Positions 16,482 to 26,400 of a stretch of DNA of 64,000 bases are shown here, piece after piece. A program made the translations under genes and the position numbers. Source of the stretch: an uncultured Bacteroides sp. (GTDB taxonomy: Bacteria; Bacteroidota; Bacteroidia; Bacteroidales; Bacteroidaceae); the NCBI GenBank assembly GCA_900553815.1, contig USEY01000006.1:1-64000 (forward strand), written 5' to 3'. Numbering within the stretch: the first letter of the stretch is position 1; every line of letters starts with the position of its first letter. Under the pieces are notes generated by a model, which was given only the letters and a program-made list of their open reading frames with translations, ran no database searches and was not told the DNA's origin.

Positions 16482-18026
16482 ATGAAAAAGTTATTCAAAT
16501 ATATGTTTGTCGGTTTGATGGGATGCGCCACGTTGTCCTCTTGTTTGGACGACGCTCTTGAGACTTCACCAACCGACTCAATGTCAGGTGAAGGCCTGTT
16601 GTCTAATGCAAATTCAGCGTTGGTCCCCTTGAATGGTATTTATCGTTCCATGTATTCGGCTTGGTCTCCTTCAGCCAATACACACCAATGCTTTGGTATC
16701 AGTGCTTATAACCTGATGGCCGATGTGATGGGCGATGATATGATTATGGCTGGTATGGGTAGTGGTTGGTTCTGGTACGATGCTCTCTATCAGGTAAAGG
16801 ACCGTTATTCAAGCACAGCTTGGCGTTCATACGACTTGTGGAATGCTTACTATACATGGGTATCCAATGCCAACTACATTTTGGCTGCTGCCGAGACCAT
16901 GGAAGGTGCTGAGGCTGATGTAAATTATGTTATCGGTCAGGCTTACGCTATCCGTGCTTACTCTTACTTCATGCTGGCTCAGAGCTTTGCCCGTACTTAT
17001 GCAGGACATCAAACTGATCCTTGCTGTCCTATCTATACTGAACCTACCGTAGCCGGTACGCAGGGTAATCCTCGTGCAACGGTGCAGGAAGTATACGACC
17101 AGATTGTATCGGATATCAACAATGCAGTTACCTTGCTGAACGGTACTACGCGTAAGCACATCAGCCACATCAGCTACGCTGTTGCGCTGGGCTTGCAGGC
17201 TCGTATCGCGCTGGTAATGGAAGACTGGAGCACAGCCAAGACTGCTGCTCATGCTGCTATTGATGCCAGTGGCTGTACGGTATTGGCTCCTGACGATGAC
17301 GCGTTTGCCGGTGTGAACAGCGTTTCAGCCAAAAATGTAATGTGGGGTGCCGAAATCATATCTGACCAGTCAGGTATGTATGCCAGCTTGTTCTCTCACA
17401 TGGATGCTGACATGGGTGCCTATGGTTCTACTGCCCGCAAGCAAATAAGCAAGGGTCTGTACAACAGAATATCTTCTATCGACGTTCGTCGTAACTGGTG
17501 GAATCCCGCTGACCCGAACAACGGTGAAGGTGGTTATCAGCAGGAAAAATTCAAATTCTCTGATTACCAGACATGGATGGGTGACTACATCTGGATGCGT
17601 GTAGAGGAAATGTATTTGACTGCCGCTGAGGCTGAATGTCGTTTAGGCGAAGAGGCCGCTGCCATCGAAGACCTGACTGCAGTGATGTCTTCTCGTATAC
17701 AGGATTATACTTGTACGAAGACCGGTACTGCACTGGGTACTTTGACCAGTGAGGCTACAGGCTCACTGCTCGATGAAATCATCTTGCAGCGTCGTGTAGA
17801 ACTTTGGGGTGAGTTCGGTCGTATCTATGATATCCGTCGTCTGAAACAAGGTTTCCGCCGTACGGCAGAAGATGGTTGGCCTGATGCAGCACTGCTCGGC
17901 AACCGCCCGACAGACGACCCTGAGTGCTACATGTGGGTATTGACTATTCCTCAGTCTGAGTTTGACGGAAATATAAACATGGATCCTACCAAAGACCAGA
18001 ACCCGACAGGTGATTATGCGGAATAA
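16482..18026 (+). CDS. SusD/RagB-like outer-membrane lipoprotein (right operon)
   Basis: A 514-residue SusD-family protein with a signal peptide and lipobox (TLSSC), the helical SusD core (for example AYAIRAYSYFMLAQSFARTY) and the C-terminal WMRVEEMYLTAAEAECRLG and RRVELWGEFGRIYDIRRL motifs. It starts 30 bases after the truncated susC and presumably pairs with that transporter. With no promoter of its own visible, expression should depend on inversion of the upstream segment. The glycan bound is unknown. Confidence 0.92.
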   Translation: MKKLFKYMFVGLMGCATLSSCLDDALETSPTDSMSGEGLLSNANSALVPLNGIYRSMYSAWSPSANTHQCFGISAYNLMADVMGDDMIMAGMGSGWFWYDALYQVKDRYSSTAWRSYDLWNAYYTWVSNANYILAAAETMEGAEADVNYVIGQAYAIRAYSYFMLAQSFARTYAGHQTDPCCPIYTEPTVAGTQGNPRATVQEVYDQIVSDINNAVTLLNGTTRKHISHISYAVALGLQARIALVMEDWSTAKTAAHAAIDASGCTVLAPDDDAFAGVNSVSAKNVMWGAEIISDQSGMYASLFSHMDADMGAYGSTARKQISKGLYNRISSIDVRRNWWNPADPNNGEGGYQQEKFKFSDYQTWMGDYIWMRVEEMYLTAAEAECRLGEEAAAIEDLTAVMSSRIQDYTCTKTGTALGTLTSEATGSLLDEIILQRRVELWGEFGRIYDIRRLKQGFRRTAEDGWPDAALLGNRPTDDPECYMWVLTIPQSEFDGNINMDPTKDQNPTGDYAE

Positions 18027-18057
18027 ACCTATTTTATACATATAAAAAATGATAATT

Positions 18058-18909
18058 ATGAAATATTTAAATAAGATATCAGTTTTACTTATGGTGCTGG
18101 TTGCAGGGCTGTTTAGTGCTTGTAACACAGACCAGGAGGGACCGACTTATGACAAGCAGGGAGTGTCTTTCCTTTCTTCTTCATTGACAGGAGTTGCGGT
18201 TCCGTCTACAGACCCGACTTTCACGGTGGAAGTTGTCAGAGCCAATGGTGAAGGTACATTGAGTGGTAATGTTACGATTTCAGCAGCAGTGGGTGATGCA
18301 CCCTTGGAAGGTTGTACGGTTACAGGTTTCAACTTTGCCGAAGGTGAAACCAAGACACAGATTACGGTTAATGTAGAACCTTTGGCTATAGGTGTAGATT
18401 TGGATGTTACCTTGACTCTGGATGTGGCTGATGACCTGATAGCTGTTGGTGGTAATAAAACTACTACAATTACTGTTCAGAAGGAATATAACTGGGTTGA
18501 ACTTGGTACAGGTTCATTTATTGACAACTTCTTTGTCGGTATCGAAGTACCGGTTACCATTTTGAAGGCTGAAGGCTTTGACCGCTATCGTGTGATGAAT
18601 CCGTATGATGAAGTTTATACTGCTGGCACTCCTGATGGATTCACTACTTCTTTGGCAAAAGCCAACTATATTGAGTTCTGGGTAACCGATGGTCTGGTAT
18701 ATTACAACGCTTTCGGTATCGGTTTGAACTACACCGGTTATGGTGATGTTTATGCTTATCATCCGCTTTCTCTTGAGATGGACGGTTCTCACAACAAAGT
18801 ATTAGACGAGAAGACATTCTCATTGGCTCCTGTATTCTATATGCCTGATGCTGGTGGTTACTTTGATGGTTCCAGTTATGATGATACTTATTTGGTTGTA
18901 TTGCCGTAA
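18058..18909 (+). CDS. Surface lipoprotein with Calx-beta-like domain (right operon)
   Basis: A 283-residue lipoprotein (lipobox GLFSAC) in the third, SusE-like position of the right operon. Residues about 30-140 look like a Calx-beta/Ig-type domain (FAEGETKTQITVNVEPL); the C-terminal half has alternating aromatic strands. The frame opens at 18049 (MIIMKYLN...), but the ATG at 18058 gives a cleaner signal peptide and was preferred. Its N-terminal half resembles that of the longer lipoprotein in the left operon, suggesting that the two operons arose from one ancestor. Glycan binding is inferred from position. Confidence 0.75.
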   Translation: MKYLNKISVLLMVLVAGLFSACNTDQEGPTYDKQGVSFLSSSLTGVAVPSTDPTFTVEVVRANGEGTLSGNVTISAAVGDAPLEGCTVTGFNFAEGETKTQITVNVEPLAIGVDLDVTLTLDVADDLIAVGGNKTTTITVQKEYNWVELGTGSFIDNFFVGIEVPVTILKAEGFDRYRVMNPYDEVYTAGTPDGFTTSLAKANYIEFWVTDGLVYYNAFGIGLNYTGYGDVYAYHPLSLEMDGSHNKVLDEKTFSLAPVFYMPDAGGYFDGSSYDDTYLVVLP

Positions 18910-18956
18910 ACAGTTGCTTTTATAAGCATGAATTAGTTCATGCCCTGATATAATTA

Positions 18957-18994
18957 AACGCTCCGAGGTAGCAAAAGCCTTGGAGCGTTTTTTT
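18957..18994 (+). terminator. Strong intrinsic terminator of the right operon
   Basis: AACGCTCCGAGG pairs with CCTTGGAGCGTT (one G-U pair) and is followed by a run of T, 48 bases after the lipoprotein stop. Confidence 0.85.
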
Positions 18995-19192
18995 GGGTAT
19001 GTCCAACATTGACTATTGTCTAACAATTCCATGTTTCAGGTGAGACTCCTGATAGCTTATCGTAAGAAACCGTCAGTTGCCATATAATACAAGCGATGTG
19101 TACTTGAAGGTAAGTTTTGTGCCAGCTTTTCGGCACTCTAAGCTTTCCTCAGCTTTTAGATTATCTCCGTTTTGGTTTGCAGTTTAAAAGAA

Positions 19193-19223
19193 AACCCGCA
19201 AGGCGGGGTCATCCTTGCGGGCA
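19193..19223 (-). terminator. Orphan terminator on the minus strand
   Basis: On the minus strand, CCCGCAAGG pairs with CCTTGCGGG and is followed by TTTTCTTTT. It would end a minus-strand gene arriving from the right, which now survives only as a remnant (next entry). Confidence 0.7.
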
Positions 19224-19251
19224 TTCATTCCTTCATTCAATCGACATTGGC

Positions 19252-19350
19252 TTATCCCATGGAGCCTCCGCCACCTTCTTCTTCCCCCTCGTCGGGTATC
19301 TGTGTCTCGTCGCTTTCTTTGCCCAGCAATTCCTCGTAGCAGATGTTTTG
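19252..19350 (-). pseudogene. Remnant of a minus-strand gene, C-terminal end only
   Basis: Directly ahead of the orphan terminator, the minus strand codes for an acidic glycine-rich tail (YEELLGKESDETQIPDEG, then EEEGGGGSMG and a stop). The frame is closed by a stop about 35 codons upstream, and a second frame just before it reads KYTYTLNVNKTS. This suggests a frameshifted, mostly deleted gene. I do not recognise the family. The rest of 18995-20034 holds an imperfect palindrome near 19747-19776 and a hairpin at 19881-19918, but no gene. Confidence 0.35.
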
Positions 19351-19880
19351 TTGACATTAAGAGTATACGTGTATTTCCTTTTTTCTTGTCTCTTGCCTTT
19401 TCTTAGTCTTTGTGTTTTTTATTTTTCTGGGTTATCGGTGACTTGTATAATTCAAGTCTTCGATACCTGCGTATCCTTTCCGAGATATAAGGTTATTCTA
19501 TAAAAAATCTGTTTAACAGTTTCAGACAAAGAAGCAAGTGGAAGAATAGATATGGCTTAGTGACATAGGTTGTTGATGTTTCTTGGCCTGACGTTGTTTA
19601 CAAATAGATGGTTATTTTATTAGATTTGTAAGGGGGTGATTGCATGAATTTGTGCCTGTGTTTCAGACATCAATATCCTTTAGACGTTGATTGGGCGGGT
19701 TAAGCAGATTTCTTTATTGCCTAATCTGCACAATCGTGCGTCCGCCTAGTAGAGACGTGGCGTGCCACGCCTCACTATTGTGTATTGTTTTTGATTATTA
19801 GGTAAATAAGGCTATGGTAGATGAATCAGTGGCGTAAGTAATCTTATAGATGAAGTGCTGTTTTGAGGATGATTAAAATG

Positions 19881-19918
19881 ACGAGAGGCTGTTCCTATAG
19901 GTGGGGACAGCCTCTCGT
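19881..19918. terminator. Hairpin terminator after the DUF4957-like gene
   Basis: ACGAGAGGCTGT pairs perfectly with ACAGCCTCTCGT (12 bp) and is followed on the plus strand by CTTTT and on the minus strand by CATTTT. It lies 117 bases past the 20035 stop and is probably bidirectional. Confidence 0.6.
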
Positions 19919-20034
19919 CTTTTGAGGGAATATTTGCTTGATTATGCTTTATCGGGGGGGGAGAGCAGTGGGGCTGCTTTCTGTTTTGGAAATTTGCTCG
20001 CTGCATTTCCCCAATAAACCTAAATGGCTTTTAA

Positions 20035-21612
20035 TTATATATTTCCGATGTTTTCTTCAATCAGTGTCGGGTTTGTAATAGTAAAGTCATTGTTAGCCGG
20101 GTCTTTGAACTGGGGATCCAGCGCAAAGCCTGTGGTGTCGAATACCTTGCCGCTTCCTCCGTCGGGGTTGGCCAGGAGTGAAGGCGTATTGAAGTAGTTG
20201 TTGTTGCTGAAGACGAGGTTGTCGGTCTTCGAGTCTTCACTGAAGAATACCTGGTCGCTCATTTCGGCAAATACATTGTTCTTGATGTTGGCGGTGAAGT
20301 TCTTGTCACCGGAAGCATTGGAACGGATGTAGAACAGTCCCTTGGAGCTGGCCTCAATCTTGTACAACGTATTGTTTTCGAAGTTGATAACCATACCGTT
20401 GGCATTGGCATTGTAGTCGAAGCGGATGAAGTCTGAGCCAGAGCATGAGTTGGCTACCGTACAGTTCTTCATGTTGAATACCATGATGGCGCATTTCTTC
20501 TTCTGAGAATCAACGAAACGTTTGCTTGAGCACATGTCGTGGAAGAAGCTGTTGGTTACGCTGAACTCGTCGATGGTACAAGTATTCTCACCTGGATCGA
20601 TGATGAAGTTGCCATAGCCGCTGGCCTCAATGTTGTTGACCTTGACTATTCCAGAAGCATTGCTTGTCTTGATGAGCGCGTCATCTTTCTTGCCGGTAAA
20701 GGTGAGGTTCTCTGTCGTAAAGCCTGTGGCTCCGTCCAAAACGAACTTGATTTGAGCAACAACGGGTTGTGATGCCAAACCGCTGATAGCAAGGTTCTTG
20801 TTGACGGTCAGTTCGAGCGTAGTTGCTTCGCCTGTTTCACTGTCGTTGTAGACGAATACATTGGTTGAGCCATCCTTGGCAGGCAGCAGCATGATGGTTT
20901 CACCGTCAGCAGCTGCGTCAATCAGGGCTTGCAGGTCGTCGCCCGGGTATGCAGGAGTGTAATTGGGCAGGGTCGTAACGGTAATCTTGCCGCGTACTTT
21001 GCTGCCGTTCATAATGGTGAAGGTATACTCCGTTTCATATTCCAGACCAGTGAATGTTGCGCAGCCGTTGGCTATTTCTTCAGCGGTAAGGTCTCTGGTC
21101 TCTTCTTTTCCACCACTTACTATAATCTGTGTTACGGCTGTTCCGGCAGGCCATCTGACAGTGATGGATGTAGAGGTGACATCTTCATCGGAAACAGCTT
21201 CAAAGATTTGTTCGGCATCTGTTTCGAATGTGGTGGTAGTCCATTTAGACTCTTTATTTTCGCCTACGGCTTTGATTCTGACAGAGTATACTGTTTCGCC
21301 CATGAGGTCGGTCACAACGTAGGGATTTTCTTTTACGTCGCTGAAGGACAGGGTGGCAGTGCCTTGGCAGGCCATGTCAGGGTCATTGGCAAAGAATTCA
21401 ATGGCATAGGAGGTTGTCAGGTCTTCTGACAGGCATTCCCAGCTCAGCTTTACTTCTGTTTTGTTTTGTACTTTGGCCTCGAATTCAGTAGGTGAGAACA
21501 GACGGTCGTATTCTACGCTGGTCAGTTCGTCGGCTATGTCCGAGCAGGCGGTAGCGGTGAGCAGCACAGCCCCGATACCCAGTATATAATTGAATTTTTT
21601 GAGTAGATTCAT
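20035..21612 (-). CDS. DUF4957/DUF5123-like surface lipoprotein with fibronectin III domains
   Basis: A 525-residue exported lipoprotein (signal peptide ending TATAC). Residues about 35-130 and 140-220 look like two fibronectin type III modules (for example SYAIEFFANDP, YSVRIKAVGENKESKWT). About 230 to the end is a parallel beta-helix-like region with repeating N-rich strands, matching the DUF4957 plus DUF5123 arrangement found in Bacteroides pectin loci. It is the last gene of the susC-susD-lipoprotein operon, 20 bases after susD, and is probably a cell-surface pectin-binding protein; no catalytic residues could be assigned. Family assignment is by recall of the pattern, so a different beta-helix family is possible. 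Confidence 0.75.
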   Translation of the reverse strand: MNLLKKFNYILGIGAVLLTATACSDIADELTSVEYDRLFSPTEFEAKVQNKTEVKLSWECLSEDLTTSYAIEFFANDPDMACQGTATLSFSDVKENPYVVTDLMGETVYSVRIKAVGENKESKWTTTTFETDAEQIFEAVSDEDVTSTSITVRWPAGTAVTQIIVSGGKEETRDLTAEEIANGCATFTGLEYETEYTFTIMNGSKVRGKITVTTLPNYTPAYPGDDLQALIDAAADGETIMLLPAKDGSTNVFVYNDSETGEATTLELTVNKNLAISGLASQPVVAQIKFVLDGATGFTTENLTFTGKKDDALIKTSNASGIVKVNNIEASGYGNFIIDPGENTCTIDEFSVTNSFFHDMCSSKRFVDSQKKKCAIMVFNMKNCTVANSCSGSDFIRFDYNANANGMVINFENNTLYKIEASSKGLFYIRSNASGDKNFTANIKNNVFAEMSDQVFFSEDSKTDNLVFSNNNYFNTPSLLANPDGGSGKVFDTTGFALDPQFKDPANNDFTITNPTLIEENIGNI

Positions 21613-21632
21613 AATATGATTTGCGTTAGTGA

Positions 21633-23459
21633 TTAATAATTATAATCGTTGGTAAGCAGTCCGTTGCTGCCATCGATAAATACTTTCCAAATAGGCCAGA
21701 ACATCTTGCTGTTGGGGTCGTTGATGTAGAGGTATTCAATGTACTTGTTGATTTTCGCATCGTTTTCAAGTACTTTGTCCGGGGTGCTTCCAGCACCGAG
21801 TACAAACCAAGACGAACTGCTTTCGAAGTTCTCTTTGCCATAGTCGTCTGTGTCACCTTTTTCCAGACCGTAGATGGTATATCCATCGGCATCAGTGCTG
21901 GCGGCGCCCAATCCTTCGTTGTAGTAAATCTTGCTGGGATAATCGGAGTATGCTCCTGTACGGTTGGCCAGGTTGCTCATTTTGCTCTTGGTTTCGGCAA
22001 GTACCTCGCTCAGTTTGCCCCAGCGCATCAGGTCGACTTTACGGATGCCTTCGCCGGCGAATTCAAACTTTCTCTGGTCCATGATGGTCTGCTGGAATGC
22101 GTCTTGACTGGCACCGGCACTAGTCAGGATGGAGCTGGCCTTGGCACTGGGGTAAGCTCGGTCAAGGATGGGTTTCAGATATTGCTGGGCGTTTGCCGGA
22201 CCATTTAGGGCGTTTTCGGCTTCGGCTGCCATGAGGTAGATGTCGGCATAGCGCATTACCTGATAGTTGATGCCATCGTCGTTGGTTGAGGTGACAAGGC
22301 GCGACATCCACTCGAAGCGCAGCTTGCCAAAGCTCCAACCGCCACCGGAAGAGCCACTGATGGTCTTAACACCGTCTGTCCATACATAGGGAAGGCAGGT
22401 AATGTTACGGCGTGCATCTTCTGCATCAAAGTCGTACCACAAGGTAGGAGTCGGTCCGTTTACACCGCCTTTGGCAAGGTTGGTCCATTGGTCGGTGGTT
22501 GTATGTTTGCCGCCCCAGGTGTAGAGCACGCGGCCACGTCCGTCTGAGAAGGGGATTTCGTAGATGGACTCCTTGCCGGCTGTCTGGTCTTCTTTGCAGA
22601 GGTTGCGGAAGTTTTCATCGAAGGTAGCACCCAGTTGGTTGCAGCCTTGGTTGATGATGCTGACGCATTCGTCGCGTGCAATCTGGTACATGGAGTTACG
22701 TTCGGTTGCGTCTGTCAGGTTGTAGCGCAATCCTTCATTGGGCCATTCGGAGTAACCGGCCAGGAAGAGGGCGATGCGGGCACGCAGGCCTTTGGCAAAC
22801 GACTTGCTGACACGTTCGGTGGAAGTAGTATAGCTATTGGCATTGGGCCAGCCCAGATAGTCTTCGGCTACCAGCAGGTCTTCCAGTACTTTCTTGAGAA
22901 CGGTCACTCTGTCAGTCTTGGCCAGGTAGATGGTTTCGGTGGTGATGGGCTCAAAACGGTAAGGTACATCGCCCCATGCCTTTACCAGGTCGAAGTAGAT
23001 GAATCCGCGCAGGGTGAGCAATTCGCCATAGAGTTGCCCCATGTTGGAGTTGGCGTCGATGTTGCCGTAGGCCTCGATGGATTCGATGGCCTTGTTGGCA
23101 CGCTCAATGGCTTCGTACAGCTTGGCCCAGGCGTTGTTGGTGGTATTCATATACGTATTGGTTGGGTCGGCAGAGTAGCATGCCAATGATGCTTCCTTGT
23201 CGGTCGTAGGGTCGGATACGCCTGCGTAGTTGTTGTAGATTTCGCAGTCCGTGTTGGTTCCAAAATAAGGAATGAAACGTCCGCGGTAGGAATTTGTCTC
23301 GGCAAACGACTGATGAATGCCCATGACAGCTGCGTCGGCCAGTGCTTCGGTAGAGAAGATGACATCTTCGCTCATGGATGATTTGGTTGGTGCATCCAGT
23401 TCGCAGGAGGTTACAAGGCTGCCTGCGATAAGACAGGTTATATATGCTAGTTTTTTCAT
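21633..23459 (-). CDS. SusD/RagB-like outer-membrane lipoprotein (pectin locus)
   Basis: A 608-residue SusD-family lipoprotein (lipobox VTSC). Typical blocks: ANKAIESIEAYG, LRGFIYFDLVKAWGDVPY, MRYADIYLMAAEAENAL and RKFEFAGEGIRKVDLMRWG. At 608 residues it is longer than the two other SusD proteins here and matches the size of SusD proteins from pectin loci. It begins 22 bases after its SusC gene and is followed 20 bases later by the DUF4957/DUF5123-like gene, so the three form one operon. Confidence 0.93.
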   Translation of the reverse strand: MKKLAYITCLIAGSLVTSCELDAPTKSSMSEDVIFSTEALADAAVMGIHQSFAETNSYRGRFIPYFGTNTDCEIYNNYAGVSDPTTDKEASLACYSADPTNTYMNTTNNAWAKLYEAIERANKAIESIEAYGNIDANSNMGQLYGELLTLRGFIYFDLVKAWGDVPYRFEPITTETIYLAKTDRVTVLKKVLEDLLVAEDYLGWPNANSYTTSTERVSKSFAKGLRARIALFLAGYSEWPNEGLRYNLTDATERNSMYQIARDECVSIINQGCNQLGATFDENFRNLCKEDQTAGKESIYEIPFSDGRGRVLYTWGGKHTTTDQWTNLAKGGVNGPTPTLWYDFDAEDARRNITCLPYVWTDGVKTISGSSGGGWSFGKLRFEWMSRLVTSTNDDGINYQVMRYADIYLMAAEAENALNGPANAQQYLKPILDRAYPSAKASSILTSAGASQDAFQQTIMDQRKFEFAGEGIRKVDLMRWGKLSEVLAETKSKMSNLANRTGAYSDYPSKIYYNEGLGAASTDADGYTIYGLEKGDTDDYGKENFESSSSWFVLGAGSTPDKVLENDAKINKYIEYLYINDPNSKMFWPIWKVFIDGSNGLLTNDYNY

Positions 23460-23481
23460 TATCGTAGTCTGTTTTTAGGTT

Positions 23482-26400
23482 TTAGAAGTTTAAGTTCAAT
23501 CCAATTACGAATTGGCGGCTCTTGGGATAGGCAGAGTAGTCAACACCCGGAGTCAGGTTTGTCTTGCGCATGGTAGATACCTCAGGGTCGAAACCAGAGT
23601 AATTGGTCAGACAGAAGACGTTATAGGCTGTTGCATAGAAACGCAGGTTGCTGATACCTATCTTTTTGAGCCATGCCTGTGGCAGGGTATATCCCAAAGT
23701 CAGTGTGCTTAAACGCAGGAAAGAAGCATCTTCTACATAGTAATCGGTCAGAATGTATTTTCCTGTGTAAGGCGACCACATGGTGGTGTTGGCGTTCAGT
23801 GCAGCCAGTTCATCAGCGTTGTTCCAGTTGAGGTAGTTGCCCATGGCGTCAATGTTGGTCCAGCGTGAGCCAGCCTGCATGGTTGAGATGAGGTTGCGGT
23901 ACTGGTACTTGGAGGTCTGGGTGTACTCAATGGCATTGGCATTGTAGACGTCGTTGCCGATGCTGTAGTTGAAGTTGGCCGAGAAATCGAAGTTGTAAAT
24001 GCGTGCATTCAGGTTGAAACCACCGATAGCAAGTGGATTGGTGTCACCGATGACCTGGCGGTCGGCAGTGGTGATGGTTCCGGTCTTTTCTGCCTTGGTT
24101 TCCATCAGCTTCATGGAACCGGGTTGTACGCTGGTGCCCAATATGCCGCTGCAATCTACAACGCCTTCCTTCGGCACCCACTTGCCGGCGGCCTGTGAAG
24201 CGGCGATATCAAAGTCACTTACTTCGTAACGGCCTGCGCTCTTGTATCCCCAGATTTGTCCGATGGGTTCACCTGTACGAATAACAAAGTCTTGGTCAAT
24301 TTCGGTAGATGCCCATGCGGTAGAAATATTGTCAATGGACTGAAGGTCGCCCAAAGAAACGACTTCATTCTTGTTGAATGAAATGTTGGCACCGACGCTC
24401 AGACTGAAGTTCTTTTTGTTGATGGCATAGTAGTTGAGTGATACTTCAAAACCTTTGTTGCGGGTTTCACCCATGTTGCGGTATTGGTAGTCGTAACCGG
24501 TACCGGATACGGGGTATTGAATCAGCAAATCCTTGGTGTTGTTCAGGTAAGCTTCGATAGTACCGTTGATTTTGCCGCCCAGGATGGTGAAGTCAAGACC
24601 GAGGTTACGGGTGATGGTAGTTTCCCACTTCAAATCGGGGTTGGCCATGGTCTTGGAAGGAGCCCAGTAGGATGTGTAGCCGTTAATCCAAGTAGTGGCA
24701 TTGGCAACGTATTCCTGTGTCAGCAGACCGGAAGGAATGTTGTTGTTACCGGCAGTACCATAGCTGAAACGCAGTTTCAGGTCATCAAGCCAATGGTTGG
24801 TTCTACGCATAAACGGTTCGGCTGAAATACGCCATGCAACGGCTGCAGAGGGGAAGAAACCCCAGCGGTTTTCTTCGGCAAACTTGGAAGAACCGTCGGC
24901 ACGGAAGGTTGCGCTGACAATATACTTGCTGTCGAAGTCATAGTTGACACGTCCGAAATAAGAGAGCAGAATATCGTCTGGGTCGTAGAAATCGGTGATT
25001 TCGTAAGGAGTTCCCTGGGTTGTCAAGTTCCAGCAATCGCTGGCGGTAAATGAAGAGGGGAAACCGTGTACGGTATTGGTCAGTTCTTCATTCTTTTCGA
25101 TGATGTATTCCTGTCCAACCAGTGCGTTGAGATGGTGGAGGCTGTTTTTATCGAACAGTTTCTTGAAGTCGTAGTTCAGGGTATTGGTGTTGCGGTATTT
25201 AGTCCTGTACTGATTGATAAGTGTGATGGCCGGTTTGCCTTGGTTGGATGATGAGGGCACATTTTGTACATAATATGTAGAGGCACCCATGTATTTCTTG
25301 GTGTCCTGCTTGTATGTGTCATATCCGAATTCAGCCTTGAACTTCAGGTTATCAATAATTTCCCAAGTAAAGGCTCCCGACATGTTAAGCTGTGTGCGGG
25401 TTTTTCTCTGGTCATTGTCGCGCAAGGCAGTGAGGGGATTGTAGAACGAGGAGTTGGTTCCGTCGTCATCGCCGGCATCGGTGATTCCTGCTACAGGGTA
25501 GGGAGTGTATTGGATGGCATAGCGGAGGCGCTTGTCGGTGTTGTAGACACCGCTTGTCTCATTGGCACCTGCACCGTTTACTTTGGTCTTTGACCAGCGT
25601 GCCTGCATGTCGACAGAAATTCTCTTGCTGAGTTTGCTATTTAATTTCAGACTCAGGTTATCGCGTACGAAGTCGGACATTTCCATGATAGCCTTATCGT
25701 CCATACGTGCGTAACTGAATGCATATTTCATCTTTTCGCCACCGCCGTTAATATTCAAGCTGTGGTTAAAGGTATGACCGGTACGACCGAAAGTAAGGTC
25801 TTGCCAGTCGTTGGTAGCTACATTGTCATAGAGGTCAATATCCTGATAGCTTCCGAAATGCTCTTCATAGTCTTCTACCTTGTTTGTAAGGTTGGCCAGT
25901 TCATACTGCCATTCAGTATAATCTCTGGCATTTAAAACATCTAGTTTCTTAGCCACTTTCTTCCAAGAATAATAGGCGTTGTAAGATACGTTGATTTTAC
26001 CTTCCTTTCCGGATTTAGTGGTAACCAAGATTACACCGTTGGCACCACGCGAACCATAAATGGCGGTTGAAGAGGCATCCTTCAGTACGGTGATATCTTC
26101 AATATCGGAAGCAGGGATGTCTGAGATGGACTCAACAGGGAATCCGTCGACGATAAACAGCGGTTCGTTACTTTGTGTGATAGAACCTCCACCACGTACG
26201 CGGATAGTCATGTCAGCATCAGGAGAACCTTCGGTCGTTGTAATTTGTACACCTGCCATTTTACCCTGAAGAGCTTCTGTGGCGTTGGCAACAGGTACGG
26301 CGGCCAGTACGTCGGAGTTGACGGTTGCGACAGAACCGGTCAGGTCTTTACGCTTAACTGAACCGTAACCGATAACAACGACCTCTTCCAAAGCCTGGGA

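Noticed and set aside
19117..19503. A 128-codon open frame on the plus strand
   Set aside because: It crosses a minus-strand terminator and gene remnant and has no domain or good start context.
19747..19776. Palindrome AGACGTGGCGTGCCACGCCT as a regulatory operator
   Set aside because: It lies in a gene-free stretch with no promoter beside it and is imperfect at its outer arms; it is more likely a scattered intergenic palindrome.
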